Of a stretch of DNA of 59,388 nucleotides, positions 25,980 through 34,900 are shown in pieces. The notes under the pieces are model-generated. The model was not told the origin of the DNA and searched no databases. It saw only the letters and a list, made by a program, of their open reading frames with translations. The DNA comes from Clostridia bacterium (lineage in GTDB: Bacteria > Bacillota > Clostridia > Christensenellales > CAG-138). The translations under genes were made by a program, and so were the position numbers. Position 1 is the first letter of the stretch; the number at the start of each line of letters is the position of its first letter. The stretch is from assembly GCA_017547885.1 (NCBI GenBank), contig JAFYOP010000008.1, positions 1 through 59,388 on the forward strand, read 5' to 3'.

Positions 25980-28637
25980 ATGATGGAAGTAGATACCAGA
26001 TTATTGGACATACTTTTTCGAAAAATGTCTCCTGGTCACCTTTTGGACCGGCTTCACGGAAGAAAACCGATAGCTGATCTGGACCTTGACCGGCAAATGT
26101 TCCGAAGTAGTGCGCCGCAGAAACTGGACGGCTATTCGCTGGATGAACATGATCTGATCTTCAACTATCTGCATGCGGGAGCTTCGAGATTCGAGCAGCA
26201 TCAGCTCCGCGCATTTTCCGGTCACGGAAGGGTCATTGATGAGGACAGTACGCTGGAATATAGACAGCCGCTACCGGATGTTGCAGTCTACAGTGTGCTG
26301 AACTTTGCGTCACAGGTGTTGAAGCAGGAGAACAGCATACCCGTTTGCCGTATTGAAAAAGTTTTCACTTGGCGAGATGCGTTTCTTCTGTTGGGACAGG
26401 ATCTGTTTGTATGCGCATATCTGGCATCTGAGGATCTGAGAAATCGCCGGGAGCGCAAAGATTTTACATGGCCCGCTGTGATACGGACGGATCTGCCGGA
26501 GTTGAACGAGATCCTTCAGCGAGGTGTTGCAGAGAATCACCAGCACCTGTACGGCTCGTCACAGACCTTTGCGTTGAGCTGGTGTAATCTGATGAATTAC
26601 CCGGAGAGCCATAATAAAATCGGAGAGCTGTTCGAGGAGCTGCATCAGCCGGTTGAAATCCGACAGGACGGAGAGAAGCTGATTTCTACAAAGAATCGGG
26701 TGCGCTATGCGGCAATCTGCCGCAAACACCTGTTTCAAAAACTTCACCATATTGAGAACGATTGGTCCTGGTTGGATGAATTGTGCCCGGAGATGACTGC
26801 TAATGCAGAGATTGCGGAGTTGCGTGAAATCTACGGCGCCCGTGTACCGCAGTTCCAGGGCGAACCCAAAATCCTCGATTATGCACTGGAGGAGGATATC
26901 TTCATTACGGCTCCGGATGCTGCATACCGTTCTCTGGCAGGTGAGCGCTGGTTTCTGTACTCTTGCTTCCGAAAATTCCTGCTCGGTGAGCTAAACGAGA
27001 AGGAAAAGATGCTGCTGTATCTTTATCTGGTGCTCAAGGGCCTTTTCCGCAGTGAGCTGATTCAGGTCAACGGTTATGTGGGATTCCACAATTTTGCGAA
27101 CTATCAGAACAGAAAATCGAAATTGTGTGATACACCATTCTATAATGCGGAGCTTCTCCGTATGGCACTCAATGCGCCGATTCGGGAGGGGCATGTTACA
27201 TCTCTGGAAACTCGTGTGGGACCAGGGGATACGGTCGATTATATTTTGGGGGGCGTTACGGAACCGGACGAAATGTTCCGCTTTGGCGATCTGAGCCTGG
27301 AAGAAATTCAGGACACCACCCGTCAGCCCTTGCCGCCAATCATGGAGACAAACCTTTCTGATGAAGGATTGTTCTATGTAGTCCATTTTATCAAGCTGAT
27401 AGAACCGGCTGCACATACGCTCCCGGATCTGGAATTGGTTTGTCGGAATAATCAAGTTCGCAGGAACATCCGTAGGCAGGCATTGTGTATGGCGGAGTGC
27501 TTGAGCAATTCTGAGTATTATTGCCGCAGAATCCGTGGAATTGATGCCGCTAACCATGAATTCGGAACGCCGCCCGAAGCGTTTGCTCCGGTATTTCGGT
27601 TTCTTCATAATTTCCGCGCCTCAGATTTTGCAAAGGAAATGCTTATGAAGAAAGAGCCGGTACACCGGCTTTCAACCACTTACCATGCAGGTGAAGATTT
27701 CCTGGATATTGCAGGTGCTCTTCGAACCATTGACGAGGCTGTCACTTATCTGGAGATGCAGCGTGGAGACCGAATCGGACATGCATTGGGTCTGGGTGTA
27801 GCACCGGAGGTTCATTATCAGTTGAAGGGACATCGGATCTTCCTGCGGCAGCAGGATCGTCTGGATGACTTGATCTGGATTCTTTTTCGCGGAACGGAAT
27901 TGGGTGTCAGGCTTGACTGTAGGAGCGAACTGGAGAAAGAAGCCCGGGATCTGATCGAAATTATCTATGGTGATGCGATCCGAGAGAACAACTGGAACAT
28001 AACTCTGCAGGATTACTACGACAGTACCTTGCTCCGTGCAGACTCGCCGGAACGCTACATCACGATGAAGTACGAACCCTACAATGGACTTGGTGATCCT
28101 TTTGAGGAGTTTGCTGTCAGCCTTCGGGAGCCGAGATTGGATCGTATTCGTGCGAATGAGAAATTTGTTGGTATGTACTATTACTACCACTACGGCAAAC
28201 GGGAGCGAATCCGTGCGGAGAAGACTATCGATGTGCTGATCGACGATAATTACATCCGTTTGATGAGAAAGCTCCAGGATGCACTTCAGTGGGAGCTTGC
28301 AGCCAAAGGCATCTCGATTGAGAGCAATCCCAGCTCCAATGTATTGATTGGTACATTTGGCGTGTATGAAAAACATCCTGTGTTCCGATTCAATAATACG
28401 GATCTGGAGATTGATCCGCAGAAATACAGAGAATGTCCGCAACTGACGGTTAGTGTCAATACTGACGACCTGGGTGTCTTTGATACATCTCAGGAGTTTG
28501 AGTATGCGCTGCTGTACTTCGCATTGAGCAGTATCAAGAATGATCAAGGAAAGTCTCGTTACGGAAAAACAGAGATTCTGCGTTATTTGGAAAATCTGCG
28601 GAAGATGGGACACTCTGTTGCCTTCCCGCCGTGCTGA
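25980..28637 (+). CDS. rdrB: RdrB-like adenosine deaminase of a RADAR-type defence system
   Basis: 885 residues (ATG 25980 or 25983), far longer than housekeeping adenosine deaminase (~340). The zinc/catalytic set is complete but spread out: HQH (187-189) in AENHQHLYGS, HAGE (H569), RIGHA (H601), ESNPSSN (~781-787) and NTDD (D829-D830). The ~375-residue insertion between HxH and HAGE is the mark of the RdrB split deaminase. RdrB converts adenosine to inosine (RNA and/or ATP pools) with RdrA during phage infection. It starts 46 bases after rdrA. All catalytic residues are present, so activity is expected. Confidence 0.8.
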   Translation: MMEVDTRLLDILFRKMSPGHLLDRLHGRKPIADLDLDRQMFRSSAPQKLDGYSLDEHDLIFNYLHAGASRFEQHQLRAFSGHGRVIDEDSTLEYRQPLPDVAVYSVLNFASQVLKQENSIPVCRIEKVFTWRDAFLLLGQDLFVCAYLASEDLRNRRERKDFTWPAVIRTDLPELNEILQRGVAENHQHLYGSSQTFALSWCNLMNYPESHNKIGELFEELHQPVEIRQDGEKLISTKNRVRYAAICRKHLFQKLHHIENDWSWLDELCPEMTANAEIAELREIYGARVPQFQGEPKILDYALEEDIFITAPDAAYRSLAGERWFLYSCFRKFLLGELNEKEKMLLYLYLVLKGLFRSELIQVNGYVGFHNFANYQNRKSKLCDTPFYNAELLRMALNAPIREGHVTSLETRVGPGDTVDYILGGVTEPDEMFRFGDLSLEEIQDTTRQPLPPIMETNLSDEGLFYVVHFIKLIEPAAHTLPDLELVCRNNQVRRNIRRQALCMAECLSNSEYYCRRIRGIDAANHEFGTPPEAFAPVFRFLHNFRASDFAKEMLMKKEPVHRLSTTYHAGEDFLDIAGALRTIDEAVTYLEMQRGDRIGHALGLGVAPEVHYQLKGHRIFLRQQDRLDDLIWILFRGTELGVRLDCRSELEKEARDLIEIIYGDAIRENNWNITLQDYYDSTLLRADSPERYITMKYEPYNGLGDPFEEFAVSLREPRLDRIRANEKFVGMYYYYHYGKRERIRAEKTIDVLIDDNYIRLMRKLQDALQWELAAKGISIESNPSSNVLIGTFGVYEKHPVFRFNNTDLEIDPQKYRECPQLTVSVNTDDLGVFDTSQEFEYALLYFALSSIKNDQGKSRYGKTEILRYLENLRKMGHSVAFPPC

Positions 28638-28841
28638 TTATTGTTGATTCTATTGATATATAATAAGGTGTCTGTGATGTTGTGGAGGTATAAGTATCAA
28701 GCTTTCTCAACCTTACGCCATTCTCATAATATCATACAGAGGCTTTGTTTAGTCATACATTACTGGGAATCAATAACGGTGAGAACAACCACTATGTCTG
28801 AATTCTAGCCACAGTACTGCATCTTTGGTAAAGACAAATGG
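28638..28841. other. Intergenic region after the RADAR-like operon
   Basis: No open frame with a start signal. Moderately AT-rich. No clear terminator immediately follows the deaminase gene; the first strong hairpin is at 28842. Confidence 0.4.
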
Positions 28842-28873
28842 CAAAAACCTGGCACAAAGTTGGCAGGTTTTTG
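28842..28873 (+). terminator. Intrinsic terminator
   Basis: CAAAAACCTG / CAGGTTTTTG stem with a 12-base loop; the right arm contains a T-run, and the symmetry allows both directions. Confidence 0.65.
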
Positions 28874-28876
28874 CTA

Positions 28877-28944
28877 GTGACTAGGGAACGGAACCGTGAT
28901 ATACTCACAACATGAGGAACTGGGTCTTCGCAAGAGGACCCAGT
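28877..28944 (+). promoter_or_regulatory. Promoter followed by a terminator-like leader hairpin
   Basis: GTGACT (28877-28882), 17 bases, TATACT (28900-28905). About 13 bases later comes AACTGGGTC/GGACCCAGTT with TTATTTT (28918-28944). The spacing mirrors the promoter-terminator order of leaders A-C but the CAGTATCCGAGTT motif is absent. It precedes the 28974 gene. Confidence 0.55.
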
Positions 28945-28973
28945 TTTATTTTATGTTGAGAGGAAGATATTCG

Positions 28974-29267
28974 ATGATTTGTCGGAATTGTTGTTCAGAG
29001 CTACCGGAGCAAGATGCTGTTGTGTGTCTGGTATGCGGGAAGAAGAGGCGGAAGTGTAGAAAGAAAAAAGAGAAACTCCCAATCATGGAAGTGGTGGGCG
29101 AAGCCGTGGATGAAGGATATGACGGCTATTACGACGATGTATTGCCGCCGGATGTAGATCGGATTGAGGAGGGAGTGGACAAGCGCCTCATCAAGGACAT
29201 TATCCTTCTCTGTATTGCGGTTGTTCTGATTATCGGTCTTTGTGTGGCTATGCTGTATGTTCTTTGA
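28974..29267 (+). CDS. Zinc-ribbon protein with a C-terminal membrane anchor
   Basis: 97 residues from the ATG at 28974 (GAGAGGAAG upstream); a longer frame would run through the leader hairpin. CRNCCSELPEQDAVVCLVCG is a zinc ribbon with two cysteine knuckles. A basic patch, an acidic linker and one C-terminal membrane helix (IILLCIAVVLIIGLCVAMLY) follow, so it is tail-anchored. Such small ribbon-anchor proteins are common and mostly uncharacterised. Confidence 0.7.
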   Translation: MICRNCCSELPEQDAVVCLVCGKKRRKCRKKKEKLPIMEVVGEAVDEGYDGYYDDVLPPDVDRIEEGVDKRLIKDIILLCIAVVLIIGLCVAMLYVL

Positions 29268-29330
29268 GTGTTGCACTTTCTATGACCCAATCGTGTAATT
29301 GAGTAGATACATTTACGAAAGGGGCATTTT

Positions 29331-29891
29331 ATGAAATACATCTCTATTGGGGCTGTGGTAAATGAGGGCACGGAATATATTCTGGATGTCTGTCGGTGTG
29401 GTAATTGTTTTCAGCTTGTAGGAGAACTTGCTGCGTTGTGGATCAATGGTCGACGGGGCTTTGCCGATGCTGAAAGCCCAACTGAACGGAAAGCACTGAG
29501 TCAATTGGAGAGAATGGGCTTGGCAATCATGGCTGATGGTTCGGATGCAGAAGAATACCGCACACTCAACCACGCTACACTGGTTCCGGCAGATTGGAAA
29601 CACCCCTATCGGGGACTGCGAAAGCAGGAGAGAATAGCTCTGCGGTGGCTTAGAGAAGCCGGTCTGGTTCTCAGCATGGCGGAATTGACCTTCCTGATGG
29701 ATCGTGGTATTGAACTGCGTGAGGAACTGCTGGGAAAAGAGAACATCCATGCTCTGGTGCATACGATCTATAACAGTGAAACTATCTGCGACAACATTCT
29801 GGAGAACCAGATGGAAGCTGCTGCATCGCAGAGGGATACCGTCAGGATTGTCCTTAGCCTGCTGAAAAAACAGCGCATCGTACTGCTGTGA
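29331..29891 (+). CDS. Hypothetical protein
   Basis: 186 residues, start ATG 29331 preceded by GAAAGGGG. Helical; the N-terminal part has CRCGNCFQLVGELAALWING followed by a segment resembling a winged helix (ERKALSQLERMGLAIMAD), so a DNA-binding or scaffold role is possible. No family recognised. The next gene begins 1 base after its stop, so they are coupled. Confidence 0.6.
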   Translation: MKYISIGAVVNEGTEYILDVCRCGNCFQLVGELAALWINGRRGFADAESPTERKALSQLERMGLAIMADGSDAEEYRTLNHATLVPADWKHPYRGLRKQERIALRWLREAGLVLSMAELTFLMDRGIELREELLGKENIHALVHTIYNSETICDNILENQMEAAASQRDTVRIVLSLLKKQRIVLL

Positions 29892-29892
29892 A

Positions 29893-30378
29893 ATGGGGCT
29901 GTGTATGAAAGAGAAATTCCTGAAGATACCATCGGCGCTGCAGAAGCAACTGCTGATATGGTTTTTAGTTGGCACCCTGAGTATGATTATCCTGATGGCA
30001 AGCTGCTTCTTTATGCCTGATTGGAACTTGATCGTACCGTGTATCCTTTTTGCTGTTGCGTGCCTGGTGAGCGGCTGGGTATTATGGGAAAAATGTGTTT
30101 ACCACAAATATGTCGTAATCGAGGGTACCTGCACTGGGATAGAGCGATTTCGTTTCCACAGATATATCCGAGCGATACAGATCCTGAGCGATGACCATGA
30201 TATCGAAATCGTTGCTCCGGGGGCTATAAAGTATCTCGCAATAGGAGATGCTGTTTCGGTTTATGTAGCAGAAAATGTACCCATTTATGAAACCGACGGG
30301 CGTATGGTGATATGCAGCATTCTAGCAGTCACAAAAGGGACAATCAGAGATAACAGCCCACAACAGAAACAGGATTGA
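29893..30378 (+). CDS. Membrane protein with two N-terminal helices
   Basis: 161 residues. Two membrane helices (about residues 20-65) are followed by a cytoplasmic beta-rich domain of about 95 residues (ending in the ICSILAVTKG strand). The stop overlaps the TTGACT box of leader B. Function unknown. Confidence 0.6.
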   Translation: MGLCMKEKFLKIPSALQKQLLIWFLVGTLSMIILMASCFFMPDWNLIVPCILFAVACLVSGWVLWEKCVYHKYVVIEGTCTGIERFRFHRYIRAIQILSDDHDIEIVAPGAIKYLAIGDAVSVYVAENVPIYETDGRMVICSILAVTKGTIRDNSPQQKQD

Positions 30379-30567
30379 CTAATAGCGAACACCATGTTAT
30401 AATTTCTACACTACAGTATCCGAGTTTTGCGCGAGCAAACACAGTATCCGAGTTTTCATAAGAGCTATTTGCGTCCTTTTCGCAAATAGCTCTTTTTTAT
30501 TTGTCCCCGGTTTCCACCTGTATTGGCAGGTTGAAATATATTATTTTTGTTGCAGGGAAAACCTGCA
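30375..30567 (+). promoter_or_regulatory. Leader B: promoter, tandem-motif RNA, terminator and two further hairpins
   Basis: TTGACT (30375-30380), 17 bases, TATAAT (30398-30403). CAGTATCCGAGTT at 30414-30426 and 30442-30454 flank TTGC-GCGA-GCAA (GNRA loop). The terminator is a 13-bp stem around AGAGCTATTTGCG with a T6 tail (30461-30499). ACCTG/CAGGT follows at 30516-30531. TGCAGG/CCTGCA at 30551-30567 directly precedes the AAAGGAG of ssb. Same order of elements as leaders A and C, and the same promoter spacing. The terminator stem of B is nearly the same as that of C, but A's differs in sequence while keeping the structure. Confidence 0.82.
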
Positions 30568-30581
30568 GAAAGGAGTCAACA

Positions 30582-31085
30582 ATGTTAAAAATCTTCGCAT
30601 CCAATGTGGTGGTCTCCAAGGGCTACCAGAACTCCCCTGCCCTCAAGTTCTCTGAGAAGGGCGACTTCGTTCGTTTCCGTGTGGGCCAGAAGGTCTACGA
30701 CCCCCGTGCTGAGGATAACCACCGCTGGATCAACCTGACTATTAAGTGCTTTGATGCCAGCTTGGTTGACCGCATCCGCAAGATGGGCCTCAAGGAAGGC
30801 TCCTTCATCAGCCTGAGTGGCCGCTATGATGAGGATGTCTGGGAGGATGAGGAGTCCCACGAGAAGCGCAGCATGCCCGTCATCATCCTGGATGAGCTGG
30901 AGTTCAGCGGCGGCGGTAAGCGCTCCGGTGACGGCCAGAATGCCAACTCCAGCAAAGGCACCCCGTTTGCAAACCCCGCTCCCACCGCAGCACCTGTAGC
31001 AGGCTTCCAGGGCGGCAATCAGATGCCCGGTAATTTCACGGGCTATGAAGGCTTTGGCGGCGGCAACAACTTCTTCAACCTGTAA
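30582..31085 (+). CDS. ssb: Single-stranded DNA-binding protein
   Basis: 167 residues from the ATG at 30582 (AAAGGAG upstream). The N-terminal ~110 residues are an OB fold with typical SSB strands (FVRFRVGQKVYD, WINLTIKCFDASLVDRI, GSFISLSGRYDEDVW). The tail is Gly/Pro/Asn-rich and ends GGGNNFFNL, without the acidic DDDIPF tip used by host SSB to recruit partners, which is common in element-encoded SSBs. First gene of operon B. It would coat single strands made during transfer, replication or recombination by the operon C proteins. Confidence 0.88.
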   Translation: MLKIFASNVVVSKGYQNSPALKFSEKGDFVRFRVGQKVYDPRAEDNHRWINLTIKCFDASLVDRIRKMGLKEGSFISLSGRYDEDVWEDEESHEKRSMPVIILDELEFSGGGKRSGDGQNANSSKGTPFANPAPTAAPVAGFQGGNQMPGNFTGYEGFGGGNNFFNL

Positions 31086-31122
31086 CCGACGGAAGGAGTT
31101 GCATCACAATTGAATAGGGCGC

Positions 31123-31168
31123 AAAAACGCACATGGGTATCTTCTACGGAAACTCATGTGCGTTTTTT
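31123..31168 (+). terminator. Terminator after ssb
   Basis: AAAAACGCACATG / CATGTGCGTTTTTT with a 19-base loop, 37 bases after ssb. It should lower expression of the next gene relative to ssb. Confidence 0.8.
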
Positions 31169-31191
31169 GTTGCCCGAAAAGGAGTATCTAC

Positions 31192-31953
31192 ATGAACGAT
31201 AAAAACAAACATCGACACATGGCCTGTGAAGCGATGATGGTTTTGATGCAGATTGCGCTGCTGACTTTTATCATTCGCCTGTGGCCTATCCTTCTTCTGA
31301 TGATTCTGGGGATATTCGTTGCTGCTCTGCGGCTGTTGTTCCTGTCCTCAAAGAAGATTGAGCCTGTGAAACCGATTGAAGCATTACCTCCCTCGGCAGT
31401 GCATCCCACGGAGCCGGATATGGAGGATATGGCTTACTTTGTCATTCAGCGCAGAATCACGCAGATCCTTCAGGAGAAATATCCCAATGTCAGATGGATC
31501 TGGGAGAATACCTGTGCAAAGGAAGATATCATCGCTGGCAATCCGGTTTATGTCCTGCTGAACAAGGCGGGGGGATATCGTCGAGGCCATGTGGTGATTC
31601 GTAATCTACATGTATTCGATGTATCTTTTGCGGATGAAAAAAAGGAAAGCAATGATCCTGTGCCGTCCCCGGAAGATGTCCCGGAACCGGCACCTCCTGC
31701 AACACCTCCTTCGGACGACGATATCCCTGAGAACTATGGCCTGATTGCCTTCCAGTGGGTGGAAGCCCATGTGATGGAGCTGAATGACCGTTGTAATGAA
31801 GCAATCGGCGAAGGACTCACGGAATATCTGATCCCTGCCTCGGAACTGCCCGTCTCCGAAAGCTGGGAGGAGATCTGCAAAGAGCTGATTCGCAACGACC
31901 TTCACGGCGCACAATGCTGTGATGAGGGCATCATAATTGAATTTGAGCAGTAA
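31192..31953 (+). CDS. Membrane-anchored hypothetical protein
   Basis: 253 residues from the ATG at 31192 (AAGGAG upstream). One or two N-terminal membrane helices (about residues 12-50) precede a soluble domain, split by a Pro/Asp-rich linker (PSPEDVPEPAPPATPPSDDD). Both soluble parts are mixed alpha/beta. It lies 23 bases before the MoxR-type ATPase. It could recruit the ATPase/VWA pair to the membrane, an inference from gene order only. Confidence 0.65.
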   Translation: MNDKNKHRHMACEAMMVLMQIALLTFIIRLWPILLLMILGIFVAALRLLFLSSKKIEPVKPIEALPPSAVHPTEPDMEDMAYFVIQRRITQILQEKYPNVRWIWENTCAKEDIIAGNPVYVLLNKAGGYRRGHVVIRNLHVFDVSFADEKKESNDPVPSPEDVPEPAPPATPPSDDDIPENYGLIAFQWVEAHVMELNDRCNEAIGEGLTEYLIPASELPVSESWEEICKELIRNDLHGAQCCDEGIIIEFEQ

Positions 31954-31976
31954 TACTGCAGAAAGGAAATTATCTT

Positions 31977-34900
31977 ATGAGTGTTTCTATTGGTAACCTC
32001 TTTAACTACGCCAGATCCTTACCGGCTCCGTTTGATAAGCTGTCAAACAAGAAGGTAAAGCTCTCCTCCAAGTACGGCAGCGGAACGGAGGCCACTTTGT
32101 GCTGTACTGTGATCAAGGCTGTTCATGCGGTCTGTGATTGTATGTCCGGTAATGGTGAGGGTGCCGTCGGCTCCATCGATCACCGTACTGTGGCAGAGTA
32201 CAAGTCTGCTGCAGGACCGGAGCTATTCCATCTGGTCGTGTTTGACAGTGGCTCCGGTGCGATTATGGCCAGTGTATACGACAAAAACACGGAAACCATC
32301 GAGAACTATAAGCTCCACCAGAGTGAGCGTGATGGTGCCGCTGTTATGATGGCTCTGATGCCGCTGTTGCTGAAAGATGAGGAATTTGAAGAACAGTTCC
32401 AGGCCTATTTTGACCAGCGCAACACGGGCTATCCGGATCTGAAGAAGGCTACGGACTCTATGGCCGTTCTCTGCGACAATGCGTATCGCCGGATTAAGGA
32501 CGATACCTGTCCGGCTCATATCAATGTCACACTGGATAAGTCCGGCAATCTGCTCCGGGTTTCCCAGAGTCATCTGCTGGCAGGAGTCTATACGCCTAAC
32601 TCGGTCCTGGCAGGGGAATTTACAATCTTTGCCCAGACTGGAAAGGTTACGGTGACTGTTTCCAAGGATACCATTGACCACAAGGACTTTGTCGGAAAAT
32701 ATCAGCTGACTGGCGGCCGGAAGCTCTCTGTCATGGAGACAGCCCTGGTTCCCAAGCTGGAGGAGTGGTATATCATCCCCGATGAGGTGGTGGAGATCTG
32801 CAAACATGCGCAGACAACCACGGGAAAGCCCATGCAGATGCGGAACTTCCTGCTCCGGGGTCCTGCCGGAACGGGTAAGACCCAGGGTGCCAGAGCAATT
32901 GCCGCTGGACTGAACCTGCCCTATATGAAGTATACCTGCTCTGCATCTACGGAGGTGTTTGATTTCGTGGGAATGGTCTTCCCTAACACGGATGCCATGT
33001 CTACGGGCGACGAAGAACTGGACAAGCAGCGGGAAATCCTTCAGTCCATGGGCGGTATCAACTATGCCAATGTGGCAAAGCTGATGAATCTTCCTGATCT
33101 GGACGATATGGACTATGACCCTGCCGGCGTTTTTCATCGGCTGACGGGTGTGGAGAACGAGGATGCCTCTTCCCGGGATTGCATGGCGGTGGTCATGGAT
33201 ATGGTTACGGAGAAGATCAAGGCATTGACGAAACCGGCCGAGAAGGAGTCCACTTCCGGACAGACCTATACCTATGTGGAGACTGATTTTATCAAGGCTC
33301 TGAAGAACGGGTATTTGGTTGAGCTTCAAGAGCCGACGGTCATCACCCAGCCCGGCGTTCTGGTGGGCCTGAACTCCCTTCTGGAGCAGACCGGCTCAAT
33401 TACGCTTCCCACCGGTGAGATCATCCAGCGGCACCCGGATACGGTGGTTGTCGTTACCACGAATATCACCTATGAAGGCTGCCGCGGGCTCAACCGTGCG
33501 ACTCGTTCCGTACTGAAAAGGTGCGGCACAAACTACATTAGTTTGGAGAACTGATAATCCGATGGATGGAATGAAGGGGTAACGCCCGGAGGCATCCACA
33601 CTAATACTACGACAGGCGTGTTTCTTCGGAAACAGGTCTGAAGCTCGTTGAAGTCGGCTGAAGGAAACCTAAGTTGCCCAAAGCAATATGGTTTCTGATA
33701 GGCCGGGTGTCCTATAACAAAGGTATGGTGAGAATGGCAACGCATTGCCTGACGAATCTGCGAATGTACGGGGGGCCCGATACTGTCGAAAGGCAGTAGC
33801 CACAGGAGTGAGGTTTAGTAAGTATGGTTCAGACGAACGACCTTATAGTGTTACAGGCACTATCCAGCTTCTGTCCCTATAGCATGACACCTAACCCTTA
33901 ATAGAACGGATAAGATTATCGGAACGAGGAAAGCCGTATACGTCAGTAAATTGGCGAAGCGGACGAAGAACAATAAGCCGCCTAATATACGGTGAGAGTA
34001 GTGGCACGACCTATGAAACCTCTGTAATGGAGGTGGAGGAACAGCCACAAGTCATTGTAAACAAACGAAATATGTAATGATTGATTACGGATTCGAGTAT
34101 GACAAAAAGGTCATCCTTGAGAAATGGGGTGATACTCCGTGAATAACACTCGAAAGACAACAACACCAAAGCAGAACCGGAAAAAGGTTCACACCGAAAT
34201 GTACAACATGAACGGTGTGCGCCATGCGCTGTATGAACAGAGCAAAGCCGGAATGAACTTCAATAACTTGTCAAAGCTTGTTGTCAGTCCAGAAAACATC
34301 CTACTGGCATATCGAAATGTCAAAGGGAACAAAGGAGCCAAAACTCCAGGGACAGACGGCAAAACAATGGCAGATATTGATGCTATGTCTGTTGAGGAAG
34401 TCATTGAGAATGTTAGAAGAAGATTCAACTGGTATAATCCAAAACCTGTACGCCGTGTAGAAATTCCTAAACCAAATGGAAAAACCCGTCCTCTGGGAAT
34501 TCCAACAATCTGGGATAGGGTAATTCAGCAGTGCATTCTACAGATATTGGAACCGATATGTGAAGCGAAATTCCTGCCTAACAGCAAGGGTTTTCGTCCC
34601 AACAAGTCCGCAGAAGATGCAATTGCAAGCTTCATGTATAACATAAACAGAAGGCACATGACTTGGGTGGTCGATGTAGACATCAAGGGATTCTTTGATA
34701 ATGTAGACCACACCAAGCTAATGCGACTGGTCTGGAAAATGGGTATACATGACAAGCAACTTCTGGTTGTCATCAGAAAAATGCTCAAGGCACCTATTCA
34801 AATGCCAGATGGCAGGATTGAATATCCAGAGAAAGGTACACCGCAAGGGGGTATTCTCTCTCCGCTCCTTGCCAACATATATCTTCATGAATTAGATGTA

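Noticed and set aside
33521..33530. Alternative intron 5' end at GTGCGGCACA
   Set aside because: It also begins GTGCG, but joining from here to exon 2 breaks the ATPase frame; the start at 33496 restores it exactly.
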